Of a DNA stretch of 49,009 bases, positions 17,737 through 25,790 are shown in pieces. The position numbers were made by a program, and so were the translations under genes. The stretch is taken from the NCBI RefSeq assembly GCF_000308455.1, contig NZ_BAFP01000122.1, positions 1-49,009 of the forward strand, given 5' to 3'. The stretch is from Nocardia abscessus NBRC 100374 (GTDB lineage Bacteria; Actinomycetota; Actinomycetes; Mycobacteriales; Mycobacteriaceae). The notes beneath the pieces were generated by a model. That model made no database searches. It saw nothing but the letters and a program-made list of their open reading frames with translations, and was not told the origin of the DNA. Position 1 is the stretch's first letter. Each line of letters starts with the position of its first letter.

Positions 17737-18324
17737 TCAGTGCAATTGGTTCTGCGCGGTCTCCAGCCCGACGCGCAGCAGCAGCTCCACCGCGTCGGCG
17801 GCCTGCTCGACGATCACCGGGACCTCTTTGCGCTCCGGCGCCGAGAACGGTTTCAGCACGTAGTCGGCCGGGTCCTGGCGGCCCGGCGGGCGGCCGATGC
17901 CGATGCGGGTGCGCAGATAGTCCTTGGTGGTCAGGGCGCTGGAGACCGAGCGGAGGCCGTTGTGCCCGCCCTCACCGCCACCGCGCTTGAGCCGGATCGC
18001 GCCGAACGGCAGGTCGAGTTCGTCGTGCACGACGATCACCTCGGTCGGCGGCACCGAGAAGAACTTCGCCAGCGCGGCCACCGGCCTGCCGGACACGTTC
18101 ATGAAAGATCGCGGCTTCGCGATCAGCACCTGGCGCCCGTCCAGCCGCGCTTGCAGCAGGTCGGCGCCGGATTTCTTGTGCACACCGAAACGGCCGCCGA
18201 CGCGCTCGGCGAGCACGTCGGCGACCAGGAAACCGACATTGTGCCGGGTGCGCTCGTACTCGGGACCGGGGTTACCCAGTCCGACGACGAGCGCGGGCCC
18301 GGCGGACGATTCGGTGCTACTCAG
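17737..18324 (-). CDS. pth: Peptidyl-tRNA hydrolase
   Basis: Conserved Pth begins ALVVGLGNPGPEYERTRHN, which lies upstream of the first ATG in frame (18216). No ATG, GTG or TTG occurs in frame between this motif and the end of rplY; the only near-cognate start is CTG at 18324, overlapping the rplY stop by 8 nt, giving 195 residues. Catalytic features are Asn (GLGNPG), His (TRHNVGF), IAKPRSFMNVSG, VVHDELDLPFG and GGGEGGHNGLRS. Pth recycles peptidyl-tRNA released from ribosomes. It is coupled downstream of rplY. The CTG start is inferred; an unrecognised sequence error is the alternative. Confidence 0.9.
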   Translation of the reverse strand: MSSTESSAGPALVVGLGNPGPEYERTRHNVGFLVADVLAERVGGRFGVHKKSGADLLQARLDGRQVLIAKPRSFMNVSGRPVAALAKFFSVPPTEVIVVHDELDLPFGAIRLKRGGGEGGHNGLRSVSSALTTKDYLRTRIGIGRPPGRQDPADYVLKPFSAPERKEVPVIVEQAADAVELLLRVGLETAQNQLH

Positions 18325-18919
18325 CGCTCTCGCCCTCGGCCTCGGCCGCTGCCTCGCCCTCGGTGGGCTCGGCGGCCGGGGCGGCGATGACGTTGACGAT
18401 CAGGGTCTCGGCATCGACGGCCAGGGTGACACCGGCGGGCAGTTCGAGCGCGCCCGCGGTGATCTGGGTGCCCGCCTCGACGCCCTCGACCGAGACCTCG
18501 ATGGCCTCGGGCAGCTTCATGGCGTCGGCCTCGATGGAGACGGTGGTGGCCTCCTGGGTGACCAGGGTGCCGGGGGCGGCGTCGCCGGTGATGGCCACGT
18601 TCACGTCGGCGGTGACCTTCTCGCCGCGCTTGATGATCAGCAGGTCGGCGTGCTCGATGTAGCGGCGAATCGGGTGCACCACAACGGACTTGGTCAGCGC
18701 CAGCTGCTGCTTGCCGTCGATGACGAGGTTGAGCACCGCGTTGGTGCCGTGCTCGCGCAGGATGGCGGCGAAAGCCTGGGCGTTGACCGACAGGTGCTGC
18801 GGGTCGGACTGGTGGCCGTACAGCACGGCCGGGACGTTGCCCGAACGACGGGTGCGGCGGGCGGCGCCCTTGCCGAACTCGGTGCGTACGGATGCTTCGA
18901 GAAGGTTGACGTCGGACAT
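18317..18919 (-). CDS. rplY: 50S ribosomal protein L25 (general stress protein CTC type)
   Basis: 200 residues from an ATG at 18919 (MSDVNLLEASVRTEFGKGAARR). The N-terminal L25 domain binds 5S rRNA (SGNVPAVLYGH, LVIDGKQQLALTKSVVVHP). A C-terminal TL5/CTC domain and an Ala/Glu-rich tail follow. It is the first gene of rplY-pth; the stop overlaps the pth start. The leader contains a 7-bp hairpin at 18962-18986. Confidence 0.96.
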   Translation of the reverse strand: MSDVNLLEASVRTEFGKGAARRTRRSGNVPAVLYGHQSDPQHLSVNAQAFAAILREHGTNAVLNLVIDGKQQLALTKSVVVHPIRRYIEHADLLIIKRGEKVTADVNVAITGDAAPGTLVTQEATTVSIEADAMKLPEAIEVSVEGVEAGTQITAGALELPAGVTLAVDAETLIVNVIAAPAAEPTEGEAAAEAEGESAE

Positions 18920-18961
18920 GACTGGATCTACTCCTACGGCTCTTCCGGGCTGGCAATTACA

Positions 18962-18986
18962 CGTCAGGGGTTCGGCACACCTGACG
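18962..18986 (-). other. Hairpin in rplY 5' leader
   Basis: CGTCAGG and CCTGACG form a perfect 7-bp stem around an 11-nt loop, 43 bp upstream of the rplY start. It may be a leader structure or a remnant terminator. No riboswitch class was recognised. The rest of 18920-19222 appears to be promoter sequence only, with TACGCT at 19175-19180 as a possible -10 for prfC. Confidence 0.4.
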
Positions 18987-19222
18987 GGGTGGTCTACTCG
19001 TCGGGGCGAAGACCGAACGAGGACGGCCGGAAGCCGCGCCGCGTCGATCACGGTGTCGCAAACTTGGTCTGCGGTCACCCTCGCCGAGACAACCCGAACA
19101 CCATACCTCAGCGCACGAGCGCTCTTTGAATCGGGTGGTCACCCGCGGTTCGGCTCGCGCTCGGGCGCGTCGCGTACGCTGGCGGGGTTGCCGATCGGTC
19201 ATCTGCGAAAGGTTGTCTTGCG

Positions 19223-20866
19223 TTGAGCGCCTCCCCTGAGGGTGTTGTCGCGCCCGCACCCCGCGGGTTACCCGCCGAGGTAGCCCGCCGGCGCACGTTC
19301 GCGGTGATCTCCCATCCCGACGCGGGCAAGTCCACGCTCACCGAGGCGCTCGCCCTGCACGCCAGGATGATCTCCGAGGCGGGCGCGATCCACGGCAAGG
19401 CCGGGCGCAAGTCCACCGTCTCGGACTGGATGGAGATGGAGAAGGCGCGCGGCATCTCGGTCAGCTCCACCGCGCTGCAGTTCAACTACCGCGCCGCGGG
19501 CTCCGACGTCGACCACGTGATCAACCTGGTCGACACCCCCGGCCACTCCGATTTCTCCGAGGACACCTACCGGGTACTCACCGCCGTCGACGCCGCGGTG
19601 ATGCTGATCGATGCCGCCAAGGGCCTCGAGCCGCAGACCCTGAAGCTGTTCCAGGTGTGCAGGCACCGCGGCATCCCGGTGATCACCGTGATCAACAAGT
19701 GGGACCGGCCGGGCCGGGCGCCGCTGGAGCTGCTCGACGAGATCGATGAGCGGATCGGCCTCACCCCCACCCCGCTGTTCCTGCCGGTCGGCATCGCGGG
19801 AGACTTCCGCGGCCTCCTGCGCCGCGGCCCGGACGGCGCCCCGCTGGAATACATCCACTTCACCCGTACCGCGGGCGGCGCGACCATCGCACCGGAGGAG
19901 TCGCTCACGCCCGAGGCGGCCGAGGCGCGCGAAGGCGAGCCGTGGAACACCGCCGCGGAGGAGAGCGAGCTGCTCTCGGCCACCGGCCAGGACCACGATC
20001 AGGAACTGTTCCTCGCCGGGCAGACCTCACCGGTCATCTACGCCTCCGCGATGCTGAACTTCGGCGTGCGGCAACTGCTGGAAACGCTGGTCGCGCTCGC
20101 TCCGCCGCCGGGGCCGCGGCGTGACGTCGAGGGCAAGCCGAGGGAGACCGGCGAGCCGTTCAGCGCGGTGGTGTTCAAGGTGCAGGCCGGTATGGACGCC
20201 GCACACCGGGACCGCCTGGCCTTCATGCGGATCGTGTCCGGTGAGTTCGAACGCGGCATGGTGGTCACCCACGCGCAGACCGGGCGGCCGTTCGCCACGA
20301 AGTACGCGCTGACCGTGTTCGGCCGCGAACGCGCCACCGTCGACACCGCCTACCCGGGTGACGTCGTCGGCCTGGTCAACGCGACGGCCCTGGCGCCGGG
20401 CCACACGCTGTTCGTGGACAAGAAGGTGGAATTCCCGCCGATCCCGTCGTTCGCGCCGGAGCATTTCGCCGTGCTGCGGGCGCGGTCCGCGGGCAAGTAC
20501 AAGCAGTTCCGCAAGGCCGTCGACCAGCTCGATTCCGAGGGCGTGGTGCAGGTGCTGCGCAACGACATCCGTGGCGACGCCTCCCCCGTCCTGGCGGCCG
20601 TCGGCCCGATGCAGTTCGAGGTGGTCACCGCGCGCATGCTGACGGAGTTCAACGTCGAGACCACCATGGAGCACCTCGGCTACACGCTGGCCCGGCGCAC
20701 CGATGCCGCGTCGGCGGAGGAACTCGGGCGCCAGCGGGGCGTGGAGGTGTTCACCCGCTCAGACGGTGCGCTGCTCGCGCTGTTCAGCGACAAATGGCGG
20801 CTGCAATACATCGAGAAGGAGCACCCGGCGCTCACCTTGGAGCCCCTGGTCGCCACCGCCGACTGA
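19223..20866 (+). CDS. prfC: Peptide chain release factor 3
   Basis: 547 residues from a TTG start. Translational GTPase that removes RF1/RF2 after termination. G motifs: ISHPDAGKST (G1, residues 29-38), the RGISVSS switch I region, DTPGHSDF (G3, 104-111) and NKWD (G4, about 160). RF3-specific features include AGRKSTVSDWMEMEKARG and KFRKAVDQL-like sequence near the C-terminus (KQFRKAVDQLDSEGVVQVL). It is divergent from rplY and stands alone. Confidence 0.95.
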   Translation: MSASPEGVVAPAPRGLPAEVARRRTFAVISHPDAGKSTLTEALALHARMISEAGAIHGKAGRKSTVSDWMEMEKARGISVSSTALQFNYRAAGSDVDHVINLVDTPGHSDFSEDTYRVLTAVDAAVMLIDAAKGLEPQTLKLFQVCRHRGIPVITVINKWDRPGRAPLELLDEIDERIGLTPTPLFLPVGIAGDFRGLLRRGPDGAPLEYIHFTRTAGGATIAPEESLTPEAAEAREGEPWNTAAEESELLSATGQDHDQELFLAGQTSPVIYASAMLNFGVRQLLETLVALAPPPGPRRDVEGKPRETGEPFSAVVFKVQAGMDAAHRDRLAFMRIVSGEFERGMVVTHAQTGRPFATKYALTVFGRERATVDTAYPGDVVGLVNATALAPGHTLFVDKKVEFPPIPSFAPEHFAVLRARSAGKYKQFRKAVDQLDSEGVVQVLRNDIRGDASPVLAAVGPMQFEVVTARMLTEFNVETTMEHLGYTLARRTDAASAEELGRQRGVEVFTRSDGALLALFSDKWRLQYIEKEHPALTLEPLVATAD

Positions 20867-20867
20867 G

Positions 20868-21752
20868 TCAGCCGGCCTCGGACTCCGGCCGCATCGGCGC
20901 AGCGCCGGGGTCGCGCTCGACCGAGGAGATGCCGTCTTCTTTGGCGATCAGGCCCCAGCGGCTGGAGGTCAGGCGCAGGCTGGGCAGGTCGCTGAGCGAG
21001 AGCACCACCTCGTAGGTGCGTTCGTAGCCGGTGTGCGAGATCCGCCAACGGCCGTCGTCGCAGCGGACGTAGCGGTCGGTGTAGAAGGCCGCCCCGCGCA
21101 GCAGCATGTTGTGGCCCGGAATGAGGACCGTGTCGGCGAGATACCAGGTGCCGTCGGCCGTGTCGCCGTCCACATCGATCTCGGGATGATCGCAGCGGTG
21201 CTCGGTGATCACGTGCGGCCCGAGCGTGTTGCGCATGAACGCGATGAACGCCTCGCGCGATTCGAACTGGAGATATTCGCTGTATGTCGCGGTCGCCTCG
21301 GGGATCATGGTGTCCGCGAACTCGTCCCATGATTTGGTGTCGAGGGTGCGCAGATACCGGTACTTCAGCCGGGAGATCGCCGCGACGTCGTCCACCTCCC
21401 GCTCCTGGCCGCCCCCCGGGCGCGGATCGCCGCGCACCTGGCCGAAGTCGATCGGTCCCGCGTCGAAGCGCAACCGGCCGCCACCGGCGCGCCGGTCGTC
21501 CTGTTCCCGTTCACCGGTGGGCGTCGCCCGCTGGCCGCGCCCCGGCCCCGAACCGCCCGGATCGACGTCCCGCTCTTCCTGCTCCGGTACGCCGGAATCG
21601 ATGTCCACCCCGCCGCGCCCTTGCCGGCCCGGAGGGAATTCCGGGTCGTCGCGCTGCTGACCACCGGAGCCCGTACCCCGGTCACTACGCACTTGCCCAG
21701 CGATGCCCAAACCTGGGTCGCCGCGCCCCTGCCCGCCGGTTCGCTGATCCAT
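20868..21752 (-). CDS. SnoaL-like (NTF2 fold) protein with a long disordered N-terminus
   Basis: 294 residues. Residues 1 to about 118 are low complexity, rich in Gly, Arg, Asp, Gln and Pro. From about 120 a SnoaL_4-like domain follows: VDDVAAISRLKYRYLRTLDTK, EAFIAFMRNTLGPHVITEH, and DGRWRISHTGYERTYE. This is the pattern of steroid-isomerase-like and polyketide-cyclase-like proteins. The ATG at 21752 has no strong ribosome-binding site, and an internal start nearer the domain cannot be excluded. Stops of this gene and prfC are 1 bp apart, convergent. Function unknown. Confidence 0.75.
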   Translation of the reverse strand: MDQRTGGQGRGDPGLGIAGQVRSDRGTGSGGQQRDDPEFPPGRQGRGGVDIDSGVPEQEERDVDPGGSGPGRGQRATPTGEREQDDRRAGGGRLRFDAGPIDFGQVRGDPRPGGGQEREVDDVAAISRLKYRYLRTLDTKSWDEFADTMIPEATATYSEYLQFESREAFIAFMRNTLGPHVITEHRCDHPEIDVDGDTADGTWYLADTVLIPGHNMLLRGAAFYTDRYVRCDDGRWRISHTGYERTYEVVLSLSDLPSLRLTSSRWGLIAKEDGISSVERDPGAAPMRPESEAG

Positions 21753-21849
21753 ACCCTCAACAATCCCATCCCGGAGGCCGGATTGGGAGAGTTGTATCAG
21801 ATTGCTATCACGGCGTAGGGAAACATGCCGGCGAAGATCAACTCGGGCG

Positions 21850-22767
21850 TCAGGATCCGATCGTGAAGCAGGTGCGGCAGAAGTCCTCGCCGAACTCGGT
21901 CAGTCGGAGACTCTTGCGCACGATCTTCGGCGCCCGGCCCGCTTTCTTCAGCGCCGCCTCCACCACGGGCTGCACCTCGAGCACCATGTACCGGCTCAAC
22001 ACCACCGGATCGTCCGAGGTCAGCGTCAGCCCGAGGCGGTTGAGGTTGATCAGATAGGAGCGCGACCGGTCCGGGTAGCGCACTCCCGCCTGATCGGGCA
22101 CCGAGGTGAGATCGCCCTGCACCAGTTCCGAGCCGATCCCCAGCGGGCGGTTGGTGCGCACGTCGACCGACGGCTGCGGGCCGTTGAGCGCCATGAAGCG
22201 CAGGATGCGCGCCTCGTCGGGCGCGAGCTCGTCGAGGATGCGGTCGTAGGCCGGGTGTACGTCCTCGGTGAAGTAGACGTCGGCGGACCTGGCCAGCAGC
22301 GCGTCACCGCGGCGGCGCAGTTCCTCGCTGGTGGCCGAGCGGAAGTAGGAGCCGACCGGCAGCGTCTGCTGCGAGGCGGGGCCGTTGGAGGTCGGGACAT
22401 AGCTGACGATCTCCCGGACCGAGCCCTCGGTGACGCCGAGCGCGCTGCGGGCGATAGAGCGCAACGCGTTTCCGGTCCGCTCGGCGATCTCGGCCGAGGA
22501 CTCCCCGTCCAGCGCGGCCTGGGTGATCTCCTTGGTGACCTCGTAGGTCGTGCCGACCGCCCACTGGCTTCCGCGCACGACGGTGCCCGCGGCCAGGCCT
22601 GCCGCTCGGAACACGCCGCGGATCAGCCGGGCCTCGTTGCTGATCTGCCGCTGTTCGACATCCGAACTGCGCTCGACGGCGCGGGGACCTGGCCTGGCCA
22701 CATCCTGTCCGGTCCTGTCGTCTGCCACGTTTTCTCCGATATCGCCGGGGGAACGAATCCGCTCCAC
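21850..22767 (-). CDS. DUF4393/Abi-alpha-like protein, copy A
   Basis: 305 residues. The diagnostic block is LAPDEARILRFMALNGPQPS followed by VDVRTNRPLGIGSE, with YLINLNRLGL and LTEFGEDFCRTC near the C-terminus. All are shared with the gene at 24234-25127, so the two are paralogues. I associate this block with DUF4393, listed in Pfam as Abi_alpha (abortive infection alpha); this is recall. The N-terminal third has a Gly/Ala-rich stretch (RGVFRAAGLAAGTVVRG) that may contact membrane. It diverges from a DUF445 membrane protein with about 150 bp between. Proposed: a partner of that membrane protein; no function is established. Confidence 0.75.
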   Translation of the reverse strand: MERIRSPGDIGENVADDRTGQDVARPGPRAVERSSDVEQRQISNEARLIRGVFRAAGLAAGTVVRGSQWAVGTTYEVTKEITQAALDGESSAEIAERTGNALRSIARSALGVTEGSVREIVSYVPTSNGPASQQTLPVGSYFRSATSEELRRRGDALLARSADVYFTEDVHPAYDRILDELAPDEARILRFMALNGPQPSVDVRTNRPLGIGSELVQGDLTSVPDQAGVRYPDRSRSYLINLNRLGLTLTSDDPVVLSRYMVLEVQPVVEAALKKAGRAPKIVRKSLRLTEFGEDFCRTCFTIGS

Positions 22768-22810
22768 AGATTACTTCCCCTTGTGTCGTGGGTCATTCGC
22801 ACCGCCTGAC

Positions 22811-22823
22811 TCGGACAGTCCGA
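22811..22823. promoter_or_regulatory. 13-bp perfect palindrome in divergent promoter
   Basis: TCGGACAGTCCGA lies between the divergent starts at 22767 and 22921. It is a candidate operator. A -10-like TAGTTT at 22867-22872 could serve the DUF445 gene. Confidence 0.4.
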
Positions 22824-22920
22824 CCGGCACGCGGCGCACAATAAGGTTTCTTTGCCGAGGGGGTGCTAGTTTTGGGTGCCGGTGAGGCGGCGAGCACCGG
22901 TGTATCGGCAGGAGGGTGTC

Positions 22921-24243
22921 GTGTTAGAGAGCGTATTCGGAATCCACCCCACGATCCTCCTCGAGCTCGTGACGATACCGCTTTTCACCGGCGTGATCGG
23001 CTACATCACCAACTGGACCGGCGTGCTCATGCTGTTCAAGCCGGTCGCCTTCCACGGCGTCCGAGTTCCCGGTCTGCGCGCACTGTATCCGTTCCTTCCC
23101 AAGCGAATTCAAGTTCTTCCCCTGCTGAGCTACGACGGCCGATTCGGCTGGCAGGGCATCGTCCCCTCCCGTGCGGACAAGATGGCCAGCATCGCGGTCG
23201 ACAAGGGCCTGGCCAAACTGGGCAGCGTCGCCGATTTCTACCGGGAACTGGAGCCGGACAAGCTGGCCGAGCATCTGGCGAGCATCGCCGACGAGCAGAT
23301 CAAGGACATCGTCGAGGACATCCTGCGCCGCGAGCATCCCCAGCTCTGGTACAACCTGCCCGCCCAGGTGCGCGACATGGTGCACGCCCGGGTGCGCCAG
23401 CAACTGCCGGAGATCCTGCGCGAGCTGACCGAGGAATTGGGCGCGAATATCGATCAGCTGCTCGATGTGAAGCAGATGGTGATCCGCTACTTCCAGGCCC
23501 GGCCGCATCTGCTCAACACGCTGTTCCAGGTGCTCGGCGCGAAGGAACTGCGATTCATGCAGAACTTCGGTTTCTACTTCGGCGCGCCGATGGGCGTGGT
23601 GCTGGTCGCCGCCCTGCATCTGACCGGATGGTCCAGCCTGGTCGTGCTGCCGCTCGGCGGCGTGATCATCGGCTGGGTGGTCAACTGGATCGGCATCAAT
23701 ATGATCTTCGCGCCCGCCTATCCGAAGTGGTGGGTTCCGTGGCGGCAGGGCCTGCTGATCAAACGCAAGTCCGAAATCACCGACGGCTACGCGGAATTGG
23801 TTTCCAGTCAGGTGATCACCGTGGCGAATATCGGTGACGAGTTGCTCAACGGCCCGCGCTCGGATCGCACCATGCAGATGCTGGAGGACACGCTGCGCCC
23901 CGCCGCCGACCGCGCGCTCGGCCCGGCGCGTCCCGCCGTCAAGTTCATGCTCGGCAGCCGCGAATACGACTCGTTGCAATCGACGTTCACCAGCGAAGCG
24001 ATGGCCATCGCGCCGATCGCGTTCGCCGACCCGGAGTTCAACGTCCGTCAGGGCAGGCAGATCAACGAATACATCGCCAGGCAGATGGCGATGTTGTCGC
24101 CGCCGGACTTCGTCGACATGTTGCGCGCGGCCATCAAGCAGGATGAATGGCTCCTTTTCGTCCATGGCGGCGTGTTGGGGCTCTTCGCCGGATACGCTCA
24201 TATCCTGATCTTCGGAACGGGAGTGGCGACATCATGGCTGTAG
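22921..24243 (+). CDS. DUF445 family membrane protein
   Basis: 440 residues from a GTG at 22921, fixed by GGAGG at 22911-22915; an ATG at 22876 has no such site. DUF445 layout: an N-terminal membrane helix (LLELVTIPLFTGVIGYITN) with NWTGVLMLFKPVAF (compare the family NWLAVKALF), a long helical soluble segment with several amphipathic repeats, a central hydrophobic pair (GVVLVAALHLTG and VVLPLGGVIIGWVVNWIG) repeating the NWIGINMIF motif, and a C-terminal helix (GVLGLFAGYAHILIFGTG). Duplicate NW(T/I)G motifs suggest an internal repeat. It overlaps the following Abi-alpha-like gene by 10 bp. Envelope function unknown. Confidence 0.88.
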   Translation: MLESVFGIHPTILLELVTIPLFTGVIGYITNWTGVLMLFKPVAFHGVRVPGLRALYPFLPKRIQVLPLLSYDGRFGWQGIVPSRADKMASIAVDKGLAKLGSVADFYRELEPDKLAEHLASIADEQIKDIVEDILRREHPQLWYNLPAQVRDMVHARVRQQLPEILRELTEELGANIDQLLDVKQMVIRYFQARPHLLNTLFQVLGAKELRFMQNFGFYFGAPMGVVLVAALHLTGWSSLVVLPLGGVIIGWVVNWIGINMIFAPAYPKWWVPWRQGLLIKRKSEITDGYAELVSSQVITVANIGDELLNGPRSDRTMQMLEDTLRPAADRALGPARPAVKFMLGSREYDSLQSTFTSEAMAIAPIAFADPEFNVRQGRQINEYIARQMAMLSPPDFVDMLRAAIKQDEWLLFVHGGVLGLFAGYAHILIFGTGVATSWL

Positions 24244-25127
24244 CGGGTCCGGACGGCGGCGATATCGAGGCCGTCGAGCACCTCGACGCGGCGGCGGCGA
24301 ATGCCGAGCCATCGCAGGAGATCGCCCGGCGGCCGGCTTCGGACATCGCTCGCACCGACGAATTATCCAGACGGGTAACGGTTCCCGTGGCCACCGTGCG
24401 TGCCGCGACGGGCGTCGCCCGGGTCGCGTGGACCGCCGTCACCGGGGTGACCTCCTGGGGTGTCGGCACCGCGGTCGGGGTCACCTCGACCGTCGTGCGG
24501 CGCAGCATCGAGGGAGCGCCGCCGCGAGAGGTGTTGGCCGAGGCCGAGTCCGAGGTTCGCGACGCGATGCGCAAAGCGCTCGGTATTCCGGTCGCGGGGG
24601 AACCGACCGCGCAGGACGCCGTGCCGACGCTGCGTGAGCAGGGCGCCGCGCTGCTGCGATTGTCGGCCAGCCCGCACGGCGAGGACGACAACCACCCGGC
24701 CTTCGCGGGCATGCTGGCCGAGCTGACCCCGGACGAGGCGCGCATCCTGCGTTTCCTGCATCTGGACGGGCCGCAGCCCTCGATCGACATCCGCACCGGG
24801 CGCCCGCGCGCACTGGGCTCCGAACGCCTCGGCTCGATGCTCACGCTGATCGGCGAGCACGCCGGCCTGCGCTTCCCGAACCGGATCCAGCAGTACCTGA
24901 TCAACCTGCGCAGGCTCGGCCTGGTCGAGCACGCGCGCGAGCCGGTCGGCAATCCGAACCGGTACCAACTGCTGGAGGCGCAGTCACCGGTGCGGGAGAT
25001 GCTGAAGCGGTCCGGCTTCGGCACCAAGGTGATCTATCGCAGCGTGGTGCTCACCGACTTCGGCGCGGACTTCGTGCGCACCTGCCTGCCGGTGGTGGTG
25101 CAGGACGGACGGGCCTCGGGGCACTAG
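24234..25127 (+). CDS. DUF4393/Abi-alpha-like protein, copy B
   Basis: 297 residues from an ATG at 24234 inside the end of the DUF445 gene, with GGGAG about 10 nt before it. It shares with copy A LTPDEARILRFLHLDGPQPS, IDIRTGRPRALGSE, RIQQYLINLRRLGL and LTDFGADFVRTC. The N-terminus has a Gly/Thr/Val-rich stretch (VTSWGVGTAVGVTSTVV) that could be membrane-associated. Overlap with DUF445 indicates translational coupling and joint function. The stop overlaps the stop of the convergent TetR gene (shared CTAG). Confidence 0.78.
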   Translation: MAVAGPDGGDIEAVEHLDAAAANAEPSQEIARRPASDIARTDELSRRVTVPVATVRAATGVARVAWTAVTGVTSWGVGTAVGVTSTVVRRSIEGAPPREVLAEAESEVRDAMRKALGIPVAGEPTAQDAVPTLREQGAALLRLSASPHGEDDNHPAFAGMLAELTPDEARILRFLHLDGPQPSIDIRTGRPRALGSERLGSMLTLIGEHAGLRFPNRIQQYLINLRRLGLVEHAREPVGNPNRYQLLEAQSPVREMLKRSGFGTKVIYRSVVLTDFGADFVRTCLPVVVQDGRASGH

Positions 25128-25714
25128 GTTCCCCAGCCCCGCAGCGCGAGTTCGGCCACCTGCTCCAACTCGGCCCGGCTCGCGCCGTCCCGCGCTGCCT
25201 GGGACATGCCCTGCATCACCGTGCCGACGTAGCGGGCCTGCGTGCGCGCGTCCAGATGGTGCGGCAGGACCCCCGCGGCGATGTCGGCCTGGATGCGTGC
25301 GGCGAACGCGTCGATATTCCGATTGCGCATGTCGCGTAGCAGGTCGGCGATCTCGGCGGTGGTGGTGTTGACGCCCGCGCTGTTCACCAGGCAGCCATGC
25401 GGGCAATCCGGCCGGGTGTACTCCGTCGCCGCCTCGCGCAGGATGCGCCGCACGGCCGCGTCGGCAGTGCGCTCCTCGGCGAGCGCCCGCGCGACGAATC
25501 CGCCGTAGCGCGCGCCGAAATTCGCGACGACCTCGGCGAACAGTGTCTTCTTGTCCCCGAACGCCGCGTACAGACTGGGCGCGCCGATACCCATCGCCGC
25601 GGTCAGATCACCGATCGACGTGGCCTCGTACCCGCGCTCCCAGAACAACCGCATCGCCTTGTCCAGCGCCGCGCCCCGGTCGAAGGAACGGGGCCGCCCG
25701 CGGGTCGTGGTCAT
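25124..25714 (-). CDS. TetR-family regulator, divergent from SDR
   Basis: 196 residues, MTTTRGRPRSFDRGAALDKAM, with the HTH at about 32-55 (SIGDLTAAMGIGAPSLYAAFGDKK). The GRPRxFD opening and the APSLYAAFGDK sequence place it with TetR repressors of oxidoreductase genes. Two copies of an imperfect palindrome lie in the 76 bp before the divergent SDR gene, which is therefore the likely target. Confidence 0.88.
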   Translation of the reverse strand: MTTTRGRPRSFDRGAALDKAMRLFWERGYEATSIGDLTAAMGIGAPSLYAAFGDKKTLFAEVVANFGARYGGFVARALAEERTADAAVRRILREAATEYTRPDCPHGCLVNSAGVNTTTAEIADLLRDMRNRNIDAFAARIQADIAAGVLPHHLDARTQARYVGTVMQGMSQAARDGASRAELEQVAELALRGWGT

Positions 25715-25726
25715 GGCTCAATTTTA

Positions 25727-25774
25727 TAGCGCTCACTAGAGAATGTGCTAACTTCCTTTCTGTAGTGACCGCTA
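25727..25774. promoter_or_regulatory. Paired TetR operators TAGYGnnCRCTA
   Basis: TAGCGCTCACTA (25727-25738) and, on the opposite strand, TAGCGGTCACTA (25763-25774) match at 11 of 12 positions and are each quasi-palindromes with consensus TAGYGnnCRCTA. Centres are 36 bp apart, between the divergent TetR and SDR starts. Confidence 0.75.
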
Positions 25775-25790
25775 GAGAAAGGGGCCCGCG

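Noticed and set aside
21850..25127. Calling the module a phage-defence system
   Set aside because: The only support is the recalled Abi-alpha family name; there are no nucleases, toxins, mobile genes or other defence genes around it.
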